64,000 bases of DNA from contig NZ_CP013655.1 in assembly GCF_001465345.1 (NCBI RefSeq), positions 1,786,673 through 1,850,672 of the forward strand. Direction: 5' to 3'. The position numbers and the translations under genes are program-made. This stretch comes from Enterococcus rotai. Its GTDB lineage: Bacteria > Bacillota > Bacilli > Lactobacillales > Enterococcaceae. Of the stretch, positions 1-8,653 are shown in pieces. The notes under the pieces are model-generated. The model was not told the origin of the DNA. It made no database searches and was given only the letters and a program-made list of their open reading frames with translations. Within the stretch, counting starts at the first letter, position 1; every line of letters starts with the position of its first letter.

Positions 1-2
1 AA

Positions 3-821
3 CTAGTGATATTTTGGCTACCGGCATTTTTATCGGGGAGTCTGATGTATAAGTCAGTTGCTAGAAAAAAATATAATTCCTTCATAAGTAACATTTATGA
101 ACTTGTTACAGCACCGCAAGTTTCTTGGGCCGTTTGGAAAGAGACCTTGTTTAGTCCTAAAAAGAATAAAAAGTTCCATGTGACGATTAAAGGGATCCAA
201 GGGGGAAAAGGCTACTTTGATTGGCGCAATTGCAAAATTCAGATTCTATTATTAGGGCTTAACTGCTTCGCTTTGATTTATTACATCTGGCAATTAGATC
301 TAAGTCAGCTACAGTGGTGGAATGTGTTATCCATCAATGTTTATTGGTTGTTGTATAACATTGTTAGTTTGACCGTAGCCGTTTGTGTCGCATATGAACG
401 ACCACGTTTACCAATGATCGTTCCAGTTGAGTATCAAGGCAAATTAATGAAAGAAGATCAAGAAATCCCCGTTCAAATCAATTATTTAGGTGAGAAAAGT
501 GTGACCATCATTGCCAATCAACAAGATCCGCATCTAAGCATGTTGCTTGATCCAGAAGCAGGATTTCTGTCTTTTCAGAAAATAAAAAATGTAAAACTGG
601 TTCGTTCGCGTACTATTAATGTAGCAGGAAAAGTTGAAATCACATTCAAAATTCAAAAGTTTTCACGAAAAAATCACTATCGTTGGTTAGGGCTGATTTA
701 TTCTGATCCAACCTATGGAATTGGTGATATCCAGTCAATCAGAGTTAAATTTTATACGATTTTTAAATATATAGTCAAAAATAGAAAAGATGCACAAAAA
801 AATCAACAGTTACTGTCATAA
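3..821 (+). CDS. PilZ-type glycosyltransferase, C-terminal part (cellulose-synthase-like), cut by window edge
   Basis: The frame is open to the left edge, so the gene begins upstream; the GTG at 6 is unlikely to be the true start. The visible 272 residues begin in a membrane segment, followed by a short conserved stretch (FHVTIKGIQGGKGYFDW) typical of the region after the catalytic core in BcsA-like family 2 glycosyltransferases. Two hydrophobic segments follow (about residues 78-95 and 105-127). Then comes YERPRLPMIVPVEYQG, which resembles the linker into a PilZ domain (about 135-250), the usual c-di-GMP receptor. The RxxxR part of PilZ is only loosely recognisable, so c-di-GMP binding is uncertain. 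Likely role: processive synthesis of an extracellular polysaccharide at the membrane. It runs in the same direction as two exported proteins just downstream and may share their transcript. Family assignment is inferred from this C-terminal part only. Confidence 0.65.
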   Translation, partial: LVIFWLPAFLSGSLMYKSVARKKYNSFISNIYELVTAPQVSWAVWKETLFSPKKNKKFHVTIKGIQGGKGYFDWRNCKIQILLLGLNCFALIYYIWQLDLSQLQWWNVLSINVYWLLYNIVSLTVAVCVAYERPRLPMIVPVEYQGKLMKEDQEIPVQINYLGEKSVTIIANQQDPHLSMLLDPEAGFLSFQKIKNVKLVRSRTINVAGKVEITFKIQKFSRKNHYRWLGLIYSDPTYGIGDIQSIRVKFYTIFKYIVKNRKDAQKNQQLLS

Positions 822-838
822 AGGAGCCAATTAGACGT

Positions 839-1528
839 ATGAAAAAAAAGAGAATAATTATGATGCTAGCGTTTATAGTTGTTGTTTTCACTGGATGCGC
901 AAAGAATGCTGATCCTAAAGAGGTCGCTACAGCTTTCATCAATAATATAATTTATGATCGAGATAAAGAAGCTGGGGAAAACTATTTTTATCAGTTAGAC
1001 GCACCTAGCCAAGAAGACTTGACACAAGACTTTTCTGAATTGTTCGGTCTTTCAAAAGAACAAGCAAAAGAGTTAGTAACGATCTATCAGGAGCGACTTG
1101 AAAAGGAAACTAGTTTTTCGGTAAAGGTAAAAAATAGCAAGGCGAAAAAACAAGAAGTAGAAGTGACGGTTACAGGACTGGATCAGACGGCATTTGATCA
1201 AGTCATTGATCAAAAAACCGATGAAGAATTGGTCCAATGGTTAAAGAATAAAGGCTATGATATGATCGGAAAATTAGATGATATCGACAAGATTTCTGAC
1301 GAAAAGCAATTAAATGGGATTTTAAAAGAATTAGATGCATTAAAAGATGAAGACCTTAATCAAATCCAATTTGAAGCACTGAAAAAAACGTTTAAAGAGT
1401 TGAAGGCTTCCAAAGAGTCAAAGACGATCCATTTAGAACTGGAACCAGATAAAAAAGAGCAGAAATATTGGATCATAGTAGATGAAGAAAAACGTTTTAA
1501 CGAATTGCTAGATGCTTTCCAAGGATAA
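839..1528 (+). CDS. putative lipoprotein, 229 aa
   Basis: Type II signal peptide: charged MKKKR start, hydrophobic stretch, and lipobox FTGC with the acylated Cys at residue 20. The mature part is hydrophilic, Lys/Glu/Asp-rich and predicted largely helical. An early section (about 30-120: VATAFINNIIYDRDKEAGENY onward) looks like the NTF2/DUF5105-like fold found in many Firmicutes lipoproteins, but I cannot assign a family. It starts 17 bases after the glycosyltransferase stop, with AAGGAG just before the ATG, so it is probably co-transcribed and may act at the outer membrane face with the polysaccharide machinery. Function unknown. Confidence 0.7.
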   Translation: MKKKRIIMMLAFIVVVFTGCAKNADPKEVATAFINNIIYDRDKEAGENYFYQLDAPSQEDLTQDFSELFGLSKEQAKELVTIYQERLEKETSFSVKVKNSKAKKQEVEVTVTGLDQTAFDQVIDQKTDEELVQWLKNKGYDMIGKLDDIDKISDEKQLNGILKELDALKDEDLNQIQFEALKKTFKELKASKESKTIHLELEPDKKEQKYWIIVDEEKRFNELLDAFQG

Positions 1529-1566
1529 CTAGAGTAAAGAAATATGTTGATTAAGGAGAAGTTAGA

Positions 1567-2124
1567 ATGAAAAAATTTATAGTATTTTGCATAGCTCTTT
1601 TAATGATCGGGATCGGGACGACCCAGACGGTAAATACCGCAGATGCTGCTTTTTCAAAAGATGAGGCAGTTAGGGAACGGTTTGCTTTAAAAAGAGAAAG
1701 ACTAGCAGAAGTCGTGTCTAAAAAGATCGCTCATGTTGAGAACTCAATCAAGACAAAACTAAAAGAGCAAGAGGCAAAAAAAGTTCAAAAACAAAAAGAA
1801 GAGGCTGAAAAGAAAGAGGCCGCTACAAAAGCAGAAGAAGAAAAAGTAGCCAGTCAAGCTGCAGCTCAAGAAGCAGCAACTGAACAAGCAGCAGGATCAG
1901 GCCAAGCGACAGCCCAACAACCAGTAGAACAGGCCCAACCTCCACTAGCACCTGAAACTGTTGAGGAGCCTGAAGCGGTGTCTGGTGCCTCAGCTAATGG
2001 ACGGGAAAGAGGCCAACAAAACAGAGAGTGGGGCCGGCAGTTGGGTGATCCTAATTTGACACCAGAAGAGCGTCAAGGTATCATTCAAGAGAAAAAGAAT
2101 TACAACCGCAATAACCACCGATAA
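1567..2124 (+). CDS. secreted low-complexity protein, 185 aa
   Basis: Signal peptide MKKFIVFCIALLMIGIGTT with a probable Ala-x-Ala cleavage near residue 28 (ADAAF). The mature protein has a Lys/Glu-rich helical stretch (about 35-95, likely coiled coil), an Ala/Gln/Pro-rich low-complexity section (about 95-145), and an Arg/Gln/Asn-rich tail (NREWGRQLGDPNLTPEERQG). No catalytic motif or sorting signal is visible. RBS AAGGAG lies 8-13 bases upstream of the ATG. It follows the lipoprotein by 38 bases in the same orientation and may be a periplasm-side or matrix partner of the upstream glycosyltransferase. Function not recognised. Confidence 0.65.
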   Translation: MKKFIVFCIALLMIGIGTTQTVNTADAAFSKDEAVRERFALKRERLAEVVSKKIAHVENSIKTKLKEQEAKKVQKQKEEAEKKEAATKAEEEKVASQAAAQEAATEQAAGSGQATAQQPVEQAQPPLAPETVEEPEAVSGASANGRERGQQNREWGRQLGDPNLTPEERQGIIQEKKNYNRNNHR

Positions 2125-2142
2125 AGGACTGAACAAGATTTG

Positions 2143-2190
2143 TACCAAAGACTAAAGCCCTTTGGTGCAGCGCTTAATTTGCTGTTTTTT
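2143..2190 (+). terminator. possible terminator after the first operon
   Basis: A weak hairpin (ACCAAAG / CTTTGGT, loop ACTAAAGCC) is followed by a short CAGC...GCTG stem and six T residues (2185-2190). Stem strength is low, so this is a tentative call. Confidence 0.35.
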
Positions 2191-2293
2191 GAAATTAGAC
2201 ATGTGCTCTTTTCATAGTCGATTTATTTCAGTGGTTACTTACTAGAAACTGCGGGTAATTTGTCAATCAAAACTGTGATAAGGGGATTGAGCG

Positions 2294-2611
2294 ATGAGGG
2301 CTTCCAGCCAATTTAAAAAAGGTGCTTTAGAAATGTGTGTACTTCATTTTATTCAAAAAGAAGATCGATATGGATACGAATTAACACAACGAGTGAATCA
2401 GTTTATACCAATTACCGAAGGGGCGCTTTACCCAGTTTTACGCCGATTAGTCAAAGAATCTTATTGTGAGATTTATACGAAAGAATCACCTGATGGTCCT
2501 TCCAGAAAGTATTACCAAATGACGGATAAAGGAAAAGAATATTTGGAGCTTTTAGAGCGTGATTGGGATGAATTCGTTGAACAAGTAAGTAAACTGAGGG
2601 AGGCAGATTAG
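2294..2611 (+). CDS. PadR-family transcriptional regulator
   Basis: A 105-residue winged-helix protein of the short PadR class. The signature runs from FKKGALEMCVLHFIQKEDRYGYELTQRV through ITEGALYPVLRRL (recognition helix) and SPDGPSRKYYQMTDKGKEYLE (wing). Start ATG has AAGGGG about 9 bases upstream. Its stop codon overlaps the start of the next gene by one base, so the two are translationally coupled. In Firmicutes, PadR followed by a DUF1700/HAAS-DUF4097 membrane protein is a recurring pair in which the PadR protein represses its own operon and responds to envelope stress or antimicrobial compounds. That role is inferred from context. Confidence 0.9.
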   Translation: MRASSQFKKGALEMCVLHFIQKEDRYGYELTQRVNQFIPITEGALYPVLRRLVKESYCEIYTKESPDGPSRKYYQMTDKGKEYLELLERDWDEFVEQVSKLREAD

Positions 2612-4167
2612 TGAACACCATGGAAGAATATTTAAACCAACTAAAGGCTGCTTTTGCTGAAGAAGATATAGAATATTTTAACGAGCTGAAAGAAGATTTA
2701 TTGGAGCAATTAGCTATTTGTTTAGAAGAAGGACAAACAGAAGCAGAAGTTGTTGCCAGACTCGCTCCGCCAGAAGAAATAGCTGCTGACTTTTACGCAG
2801 ATCTAAGCTTGGATGCTGCAATCAATGCCAAAACTTCTGTTGTTCCTAGAGAAGAAATTCAAGATGTATTCATTCAAACTCAGAAAAAAAGAATGCAAAA
2901 ATTTATCAAGACAGTATTTAAAGTGTTGAGACCGTTATTTCTTTTAGGACTGTTGGCAGTTTTTGGCTTTTTCTTGATCTACGTCGTAAAAGAATTGATA
3001 GAAGAACGAAATCTTGCTGGTATTCCAACCATTTTATGTTTATTTTTATTGGCGATTATCTTGCAAGTTATTAAAAGTTGGTTTAGTCAAAAGGAGCGCT
3101 TGATCAATGGGGTTGCAATTGGTTTATCTGGACTGGGCGTCGCATTGTTGCTATTTTTTTCAGTAACAGGCCAGTTAATGTATAAAGGTAGACAATATTA
3201 CAAAGAAATCAATCTAGCTTCCAGCAATCATGCTGCTTTTAGTTTTGATTCAGATGCAGATGTTGAGATCACCACAGTTGAGGTATCTAGTACTGAAAAA
3301 CCGAGCTTAATGGTGAAAGGCAGATTCAAAGAAAGTGACATTAAAAAGATTGAAAATGGCTCATATGATAACAAAGTTGACTTAACGTTGGATGAGGAAA
3401 ATATTTTTGATTCATTCACACGAACAGGACGTTCAGAAGTGATTTTCTTTATTCCAAAAGGGACGATCCTCGATGATTTTCACTTAGGTTTAAGCCAAGG
3501 CGATTTACGTTTGCTGGATATCCAAACGAAAAATTTTGACTTAGACTTAATTTCAGGAGATGTTTATGCCAAAAATATTATTGCTGATGAAGGCAATGTA
3601 GATAGTGATTACGGCGACGTAATTATCGAAGAATCAGCGATGAATTTAAACGTCAAAAGCACTTCAGGCAAAACCGTTATCACTGGTATGCTTGGTGATT
3701 TAACGATTGAAGGCAATAAAGGACTTTCTATTTTGAAATTTTTACGTTCGGATAAGGTTGTTTTAAACAATCATTCAGGACGAATGATTTTAGAAGACTC
3801 CGAAACAAAGAAGCTCACGGCCACAGCAACAGATGGGCAAGTAATTGTAAAAAGAACCAAAGGGGATCTTTCAATGGTCAATGAGAACGGCAAAATCGTC
3901 TCAGAAGAAAATCAAGGGAGATTAGATTTGAAAAATGGCTCTGGACCAACAATTGCTATTCAAGAAAGTAAAGTAAATGCAACTGTTTTCAGCCAATCTG
4001 GTTTTATCAAATGGCTCCAAGACCCAAGTCAAACAATCAACGTTATTGCTAGCACTGGGACTGGCGAATTGAGAAATGATTTTTCTGATGTATCAAATGA
4101 TGGAAAATATAAAATTGATGTAAAATCCAAAACCGGCGATGTTAAAATCTTGGAAAAGGTTGAATAA
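2611..4167 (+). CDS. HAAS/DUF1700 plus DUF4097 membrane protein, 518 aa
   Basis: The start is the GTG whose first base is the last base of the PadR stop; an ATG three codons later is an alternative. Residues 1-70 (MEEYLNQLKAAF...LLEQLAICLEEGQTEAEVVARL) form the HAAS/DUF1700 helical module. Three hydrophobic segments follow (about 108-130, 138-156, 166-188). Residues about 200-518 are a beta-strand-repeat region of DUF4097 type, with recurring DVYAKNI / GDVIIEES / GKTVITGMLGDLTIEG units that would form a right-handed beta-helix outside the membrane. Together with its PadR partner it is probably a bacterial envelope-stress sensor/effector unit. No enzymatic residues are seen. Confidence 0.8.
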   Translation: MNTMEEYLNQLKAAFAEEDIEYFNELKEDLLEQLAICLEEGQTEAEVVARLAPPEEIAADFYADLSLDAAINAKTSVVPREEIQDVFIQTQKKRMQKFIKTVFKVLRPLFLLGLLAVFGFFLIYVVKELIEERNLAGIPTILCLFLLAIILQVIKSWFSQKERLINGVAIGLSGLGVALLLFFSVTGQLMYKGRQYYKEINLASSNHAAFSFDSDADVEITTVEVSSTEKPSLMVKGRFKESDIKKIENGSYDNKVDLTLDEENIFDSFTRTGRSEVIFFIPKGTILDDFHLGLSQGDLRLLDIQTKNFDLDLISGDVYAKNIIADEGNVDSDYGDVIIEESAMNLNVKSTSGKTVITGMLGDLTIEGNKGLSILKFLRSDKVVLNNHSGRMILEDSETKKLTATATDGQVIVKRTKGDLSMVNENGKIVSEENQGRLDLKNGSGPTIAIQESKVNATVFSQSGFIKWLQDPSQTINVIASTGTGELRNDFSDVSNDGKYKIDVKSKTGDVKILEKVE

Positions 4168-4233
4168 GTTTTAGCAGTTTGGCGAAGAGATGACAGTGGT
4201 CTAGTTTTATGAATTACAACGGGTCTATTATAT

Positions 4234-4278
4234 AAGGGGAGTTAGGCAAAACGTGGTGAGTTTTGCTTGGCTCTCCTT
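4234..4278. other. long hairpin between DUF4097 gene and TPR gene
   Basis: AAGGGGAG (4234-4241) pairs with CTCTCCTT (4271-4278), and inside it AGGCAAAAC (4244-4252) pairs with GTTTTGCTT (4260-4268) around a GTGGTGA loop; mismatches are mainly G-U. No U-run follows on either strand, so it is not a standard intrinsic terminator. It may be an RNA-processing or regulatory element in the leader of the next gene. Confidence 0.4.
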
Positions 4279-4392
4279 AAGCTTGAAATGAGTGTTATGA
4301 GAAACCTCGATGGCTAAATCTATATTTTGACGAAGTAGCACTTCGCTGGCTGTCTTCGCTTGTTTTTTAATAAAGTTTTTAAGGAGAAAAGG

Positions 4393-4899
4393 ATGTTTAA
4401 AAAAAGGAAGATTAAAAAGTGGTTTGAACAAGGAAAGCATTCCTTGGAAGCAAAAGATTATCAACAAGCAGTTTATTTTTTCAAATTAGTTATAGAAGCA
4501 AGTATCAAAAATGGTGGCATTCAACTAAATGAGTGTTTCAATGCGTTTATTTCACTTGGTGATATTTATAACGAGGAATTATGTTTTGAAGAGGCTGATC
4601 AACTATATCGTATGGCTGCAGGGATGGATTTTTCAGCAAAATTTGTGTTGTTGAAAGAAGAGTTGTTTCATGACGATTCAAAATATAACCTAGATAGAAA
4701 AAAATGGTTGAAAAAAAATATGATTGATTTTACCGATATCATTCAAGCCAATGATGGTAAAAAATGGTTTTTTCTAATTGAAGAAGGAAACATGAGACAG
4801 CCAAAATTAATACCGACCAAAAAAAGAAAACCTCAAGTCCCGATAGATGAAGAATCTTTTTGGTCCTATGAGGATTATCTGGATACTCAGAATATCTAG
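4393..4899 (+). CDS. small TPR-like protein, 168 aa
   Basis: I chose the ATG at 4393 because AAGGAG sits 7-12 bases upstream; the frame extends 11 codons further without an RBS. The N-terminal half (WFEQGKHSLEAKDYQQAVYFFKLVIEAS... and ISLGDIYNEELCFEEADQLYRMAAGMD) is two to three tetratricopeptide-like helical pairs, each with the A-x2-Y-x2-A pattern. The C-terminal part is charged and not recognised. There is no signal peptide, so it is probably cytoplasmic and binds a partner protein. Lone gene, followed by hairpins. Function unknown. Confidence 0.65.
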   Translation: MFKKRKIKKWFEQGKHSLEAKDYQQAVYFFKLVIEASIKNGGIQLNECFNAFISLGDIYNEELCFEEADQLYRMAAGMDFSAKFVLLKEELFHDDSKYNLDRKKWLKKNMIDFTDIIQANDGKKWFFLIEEGNMRQPKLIPTKKRKPQVPIDEESFWSYEDYLDTQNI

Positions 4900-4910
4900 A
4901 TGGAGAGGCC

Positions 4911-5000
4911 GAGACAAAAGTGTTTAGCTCCAAGAAAAAAGCTACTTTTGTCTCGCCGTTTATTTGGATTTAGAGAACCGACTTTTGTCCGGTTCTTTTT
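4911..5000 (+). terminator. two consecutive hairpins, second an intrinsic terminator
   Basis: First stem GAGACAAAAGT (4911-4921) with ACTTTTGTCTC (4944-4954), 11 bp perfect, containing an inner AGCT/AGCT. Second stem AGAACCG (4974-4980) with CGGTTCT (4990-4996), followed by TTTT. They end the TPR gene transcript. Confidence 0.75.
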
Positions 5001-5162
5001 CTTTACCAATTTTAATTAACAAAGAAGTCAAGTAGGCTACTAAAAAATAGAGAATAATTCGCCTATTTTCATAATTAAACAAGATAAATGAAATATTTTC
5101 TGACACTTTGTTGACTATGAAATTGTTTTTCTTTAAAATGAGTAATAGATAGAAACGAATAT

Positions 5163-5207
5163 AATAAAAAAGGCACTTCACAAATCAGTTGGCGCTGATT
5201 CGTGAAG
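5163..5207 (-). terminator. minus-strand intrinsic terminator in gene-poor region
   Basis: CTTCACAAATCAG (5176-5188) pairs with CTGATTCGTGAAG (5195-5207), 12 of 13. Read on the minus strand it is followed by a T-rich run (complement of 5165-5172), so it looks like the end of a minus-strand transcript. No intact minus-strand gene lies directly upstream, which suggests a decayed gene. Confidence 0.55.
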
Positions 5208-5709
5208 CCCTGATAAGTCAGAGAAAGCTGACCAATCAAGTTGCCCTTGTCAATGCGTAACATCGACATATTCCATTTTACTCAATTTTTGGAGAAATAT
5301 CTAGAACTTTCTTTTCCAGAATTTAAGATGGATTATGTGATGCCTATTTGTTGAACATGCAATGGTGTTGGTAGAGTTTACCGATACCATTTTTTTTGTT
5401 TCTATCTAGAGAGTGTAAGGAGTTGGATTGTGAATCGCTTTGACTGAAGCCGACAGTCAAAAGCTGTTTCATAAATTTGATCTTTGCAGTTTCGCAAAAA
5501 TCAAAGAGGGACAAACCTAGTAGAATCGTTGAGATGGTAATGTTCTGTTTTGTTTGATCCAGTCTTTGATTTTCAAGAGGTATAAACAGGAGCAAAAGAA
5601 CAAAAATAATCTTGACCTATTCTAGATAAGTTCGTTTATTTTTGTTTTTGGCACCTGTTTGTATCTTAGCGTAAGCTACATAGATGATTCAACTTAAGAA
5701 TGATTCAAC
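5208..5709. other. gene-poor stretch, possible decayed minus-strand gene
   Basis: About 500 bases without a convincing gene. Short minus-strand open frames (5075-5269, 5344-5595) lack ribosome sites and give no family I recognise. With the minus-strand terminator at 5163-5207, the stretch may be the remains of a lost gene or element. No terminal inverted repeats or target duplications were seen. Confidence 0.4.
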
Positions 5710-6600
5710 TTATGGTTCATGATAAAGAGCTGCTTCGATTTCTGTCCGCTTTTTTTCCAAGAAGGGTGGCAGAGCAAGCTGTTCACCTAAAGCGTCTAAG
5801 GGTTCATCGATCGTAAATCCAGGTGTTAACGTAGCGAATTCAACACGATTACCGCCGGGTTCTCTGATATACAAGCTTTTAAAATAACCACGATGGACTA
5901 GTTTTTCAATATGCCAACCTTGTTGTTTCGCTTTTTCATATAGATGATTAAGTGCTGTTTCATCTCTAATCGAAAAAGCTACATGATCCATACTTCCTCG
6001 ACCCATCCTCGTTTTTTCTACTGTATTGGTCTGCACTAGCTGAATAGAGTCTGTTTCATTCAACTGTAGATATCCCTGATCAGTTTCCCAACCTAACAAC
6101 CGATAAAAAAAATCTGCTGTTTTTTCAAGATCGGTGACATGAAATTCGGTCGATAAAAGACCTAAAATCTGTTTATCGCCAGGAATGGTGTTTTGAACCT
6201 GTAATTCCTTAGCTAATGGTGGTTGTTCTACTTCAACTAGCTGAATCGTTACTTGATCTCGATTTTGAAAAGATAATGTGTTTGCTTCTTTAGTGAAGCC
6301 TATTTGAGCTTCAGTTAACCGCTGTTCCCAAAAGTACAAGCTGCCTTTGGGGATTTTTAGTCCGATCGAATTCAAAAAATGGTCATTATCATATCGATTA
6401 GCGAGTGCTGGAATGACGAAAAACGTAATGACAGAACCGGGTGTTCCAGCGTAATCGCCGTAATAGTAATGAAGCATTTTATGATTCTCTTGATTGACTG
6501 TTTTTTTTACAAAGCGCAACCCAAGAATCGTTGTATAAAAAAAGTGATTTTCCTCAGCATATCTAGTCAATAAGGAAACATGATGAAGTGGTGCAAACAT
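5710..6600 (-). CDS. VOC-superfamily ring-cleaving dioxygenase (MhqO/CatE-like)
   Basis: 296 residues with two vicinal-oxygen-chelate modules. N-terminal half: LHHVSLLTRYAEENHFFYTTILGLRFVKKTVN, then YYGDYAGTPGSVITFF. C-terminal half: TEFHVTDLEKTADFFYRLLGW, then MDHVAFSI and GNRVEFAT. The candidate metal ligands are the His of FHVTD, the His of MDHVAF and the Glu of VEFAT. The family is annotated as glyoxalase/ring-cleaving dioxygenase; B. subtilis MhqO and CatE relatives detoxify quinones and catechols. RBS GGAGG precedes the ATG on the minus strand. A perfect 8-bp palindrome sits just upstream, suggesting dedicated repression and induction by an electrophile. The exact substrate is unknown. 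Confidence 0.85.
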   Translation of the reverse strand: MFAPLHHVSLLTRYAEENHFFYTTILGLRFVKKTVNQENHKMLHYYYGDYAGTPGSVITFFVIPALANRYDNDHFLNSIGLKIPKGSLYFWEQRLTEAQIGFTKEANTLSFQNRDQVTIQLVEVEQPPLAKELQVQNTIPGDKQILGLLSTEFHVTDLEKTADFFYRLLGWETDQGYLQLNETDSIQLVQTNTVEKTRMGRGSMDHVAFSIRDETALNHLYEKAKQQGWHIEKLVHRGYFKSLYIREPGGNRVEFATLTPGFTIDEPLDALGEQLALPPFLEKKRTEIEAALYHEP

Positions 6601-6620
6601 GATAAACCTCCTAATTTGAT

Positions 6621-6639
6621 AACTTACTTTTAGTAAGTT
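6621..6639. promoter_or_regulatory. palindromic operator upstream of the VOC dioxygenase
   Basis: AACTTACT-TTT-AGTAAGTT is a perfect 8-bp inverted repeat with a 3-base spacer, about 20 bases before the dioxygenase start. A further half-site, CTTTTAGTAAG, lies near 6674-6684. The layout suits a MarR/HxlR (DUF24)-type redox or quinone-sensing repressor. No such regulator is encoded nearby, so it would act in trans. Confidence 0.5.
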
Positions 6640-6759
6640 TAATGGTTTGAAACAGCAGAATCAAGTATTTTGTCTTTTAGTAAGGTGTTTTCTTCGTAGC
6701 CAGATAACCTAAAAAATGGTAGAATAGCCAAGACAAATCAAGTAGAAAGAGTGACCAAT

Positions 6760-7791
6760 ATGCTTAGTACAGAAGATTTTGATTTTGATTTACCAGAAGA
6801 GCTGATTGCTCAAACCCCTTTAAAAGATCGAACGAGTTCACGACTTTTGGTGTTGAACCGTGAAACCAAAGAGATAGAAGATAAACACTTTCATGATATT
6901 ATTGATGAATTAAACGCAGGAGATGCGTTAGTCATGAATGATACTCGTGTATTACCAGCGCGCTTATATGGAGAAAAACCTGAAACTGGTGGACATTTGG
7001 AAGTGCTGCTTTTGACAAATACAGAAGGTGATACGTGGGAAACGCTGATCAAACCAGCCAAACGTGCAAAAGTTGGCACAAAGATCAGCTTTGGCGATGG
7101 TCGTTTAAGTGCAACCGTTATTGAAGAACTCGAACATGGTGGACGGATCGTAACGTTCAGCTATGATGGTATCTTCTTAGAAATTTTGGAATCATTGGGA
7201 GAAATGCCTTTACCGCCTTATATAAAAGAGCGTTTAGAAGACCCTGAACGCTATCAAACTGTCTATGCAAAAGAAAATGGCTCTGCAGCTGCCCCTACAG
7301 CGGGTTTACATTTTACACAGGAACTACTTGGGAAAATCCAATCAAAGGGCGTGAAGCTCGTTTATTTGACCTTACACGTCGGATTAGGAACATTCCGTCC
7401 TGTTAGTGTAGAAAATATTTCAGAACATGAAATGCATAGTGAATTTTATCGTTTGACCGAAGAAGCAGCTGAACAATTAAATGACGTGCGGCAAAGTGGG
7501 GGCAAAATTATTGCGGTAGGAACGACTTCGATTCGGACCTTGGAAACAATTGGAACGAAATTCGATGGACAAATTAAAGCAGATAGCGGTTGGACAGATA
7601 TTTTTATTACACCTGGTTACGAATTTAAAATTGTCCAAGCTTTTTCTACTAATTTCCATTTACCAAAGTCAACATTAGTGATGTTAGTCAGCGCATTTGC
7701 AGGGAGAGATTTAACGCTCGCTGCGTATCAACATGCAATCGATGAAAGTTACCGCTTCTTTAGTTTTGGTGACGCAATGTTTGTAAAATAA
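6760..7791 (+). CDS. queA: S-adenosylmethionine:tRNA ribosyltransferase-isomerase QueA
   Basis: Transfers and isomerises the ribosyl group of SAM onto 7-aminomethyl-7-deazaguanine in tRNA, giving epoxyqueuosine at position 34 of Asp/Asn/His/Tyr tRNAs. The 343-residue protein matches the family length. Diagnostic stretches are [16 protein letters not shown] at the N-terminus, [44 protein letters not shown] and [11 protein letters not shown] chose ATG 6760 because AGAAAGAG lies 9 bases upstream; the GTG at 6751 would overlap the ribosome site. Single gene ended by a long bidirectional hairpin. queH and tgt of the same pathway lie elsewhere in this window. Confidence 0.97.
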   Translation: MLSTEDFDFDLPEELIAQTPLKDRTSSRLLVLNRETKEIEDKHFHDIIDELNAGDALVMNDTRVLPARLYGEKPETGGHLEVLLLTNTEGDTWETLIKPAKRAKVGTKISFGDGRLSATVIEELEHGGRIVTFSYDGIFLEILESLGEMPLPPYIKERLEDPERYQTVYAKENGSAAAPTAGLHFTQELLGKIQSKGVKLVYLTLHVGLGTFRPVSVENISEHEMHSEFYRLTEEAAEQLNDVRQSGGKIIAVGTTSIRTLETIGTKFDGQIKADSGWTDIFITPGYEFKIVQAFSTNFHLPKSTLVMLVSAFAGRDLTLAAYQHAIDESYRFFSFGDAMFVK

Positions 7792-7810
7792 GTGAATTAA
7801 AAAATCATAA

Positions 7811-7900
7811 AAACTCGTTTTCTTCTAAACTTGAGTATGAAGGACAATTGTATGAAATCAATTATCCTTCATCCAACTCTCTTAGAGTGAAAACGAGTTT
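7811..7900. terminator. long nested bidirectional terminator between queA and spx paralogue
   Basis: Outer stem AAACTCGTTTTC (7811-7822) with GAAAACGAGTTT (7889-7900), 12 bp perfect. Inner stem TGAAGGACAATTG (7838-7850) with CAATTATCCTTCA (7859-7871), one mismatch. Flanked by T/A-rich runs; serves the convergent genes on both sides. Confidence 0.8.
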
Positions 7901-7929
7901 CTTCTTTTTGGGATTCGAGGTAGTAACAA

Positions 7930-8328
7930 TTATAAACCGCTTAAAAGTAATGTTTGTGATAATTCTCTTTTACGAACAGATCTAGGTAAGAAGCACCGAA
8001 TTTCATCTTCGTTGAAGCCAATTTGTAATCTCTTTTCATCGATCATAATTGGACGGCGTAGTAATCCTGGATTCTCTTTCACCAGCTCCAATAATGCATG
8101 TAAAGGTAATTCGTTAATATCTATATCTAGTTTTTGAAAAACTTTGGAACGGATCGAAATAATATCTTCCGTGCCTTCTTCAGTAAGGATTAATATATTT
8201 TTTAGTTCGTCTAATGTAATAGGAGTCGTGCCAAAGTTCTTTTCTTCAAATGGAATATCATGATCAATTAGCCAACGCCGCGCTTTTCTACATGATGTAC
8301 AGCTATTTGTAGTATATAATTTTAACAT
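7930..8328 (-). CDS. Spx/ArsC-family regulator (Spx paralogue)
   Basis: 132 residues from the Met of MLKLYTTNSCTSCRKARRWL, chosen because AAAGGA lies about 10 bases upstream; upstream Met codons are too close to or beyond the RBS. It carries the CxxC redox switch (Cys10-x2-Cys13), the PGLLRRPI signature, and EDEIRCFLPR near the C-terminus. Spx proteins bind the RNA polymerase alpha subunit and redirect transcription under disulfide stress. The sequence diverges from what I recall of the main enterococcal Spx, so this is probably one of the additional paralogues. Monocistronic. Confidence 0.88.
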   Translation of the reverse strand: MLKLYTTNSCTSCRKARRWLIDHDIPFEEKNFGTTPITLDELKNILILTEEGTEDIISIRSKVFQKLDIDINELPLHALLELVKENPGLLRRPIMIDEKRLQIGFNEDEIRCFLPRSVRKRELSQTLLLSGL

Positions 8329-8622
8329 ATTTTTCATATCCTTTCGAAAATATTGGTACATACCTCTTAATAACTATAATATACGAAAAGTAAAAAATTC
8401 ACAAAATAAATGCTTACAATATAGCTGTTTATCTCTAACAAAAGGATGAAATAACTGGGAATTCACAAAATTTTGTTATTTTTTTTTGATAAATTGCACT
8501 ATTAGCTTTAATATATAGTGAATTAGTTTGTTATGTATGCACGAACATCTAATGAGGTTTTTTATTATGATTTTAATAACGTTTTCGTATGGTGTGGAAA
8601 AGTAACTATTTTTTATCGGCAC

Positions 8623-8653
8623 TTGACTGTTGGGTGACCTCATAGTTTATGCT
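8623..8653 (+). promoter_or_regulatory. MerR-type promoter with 19-base spacer
   Basis: TTGACT (8623-8628) and TATGCT (8648-8653) are separated by 19 bases, the extended spacing typical of promoters activated by MerR-family proteins. It lies 95 bases upstream of a MerR-like gene. The surrounding 8329-8747 stretch holds no other gene. Confidence 0.5.

Noticed and set aside
4228-4467. Minus-strand frame of 79 codons overlapping the TPR gene start
   Set aside because: It overlaps a better gene with an RBS and itself spans the hairpin at 4234-4278.
5075-5595. Possible transposase remnants on the minus strand
   Set aside because: No DDE motif, no terminal inverted repeats, no recognised family; only gene decay can be suggested.
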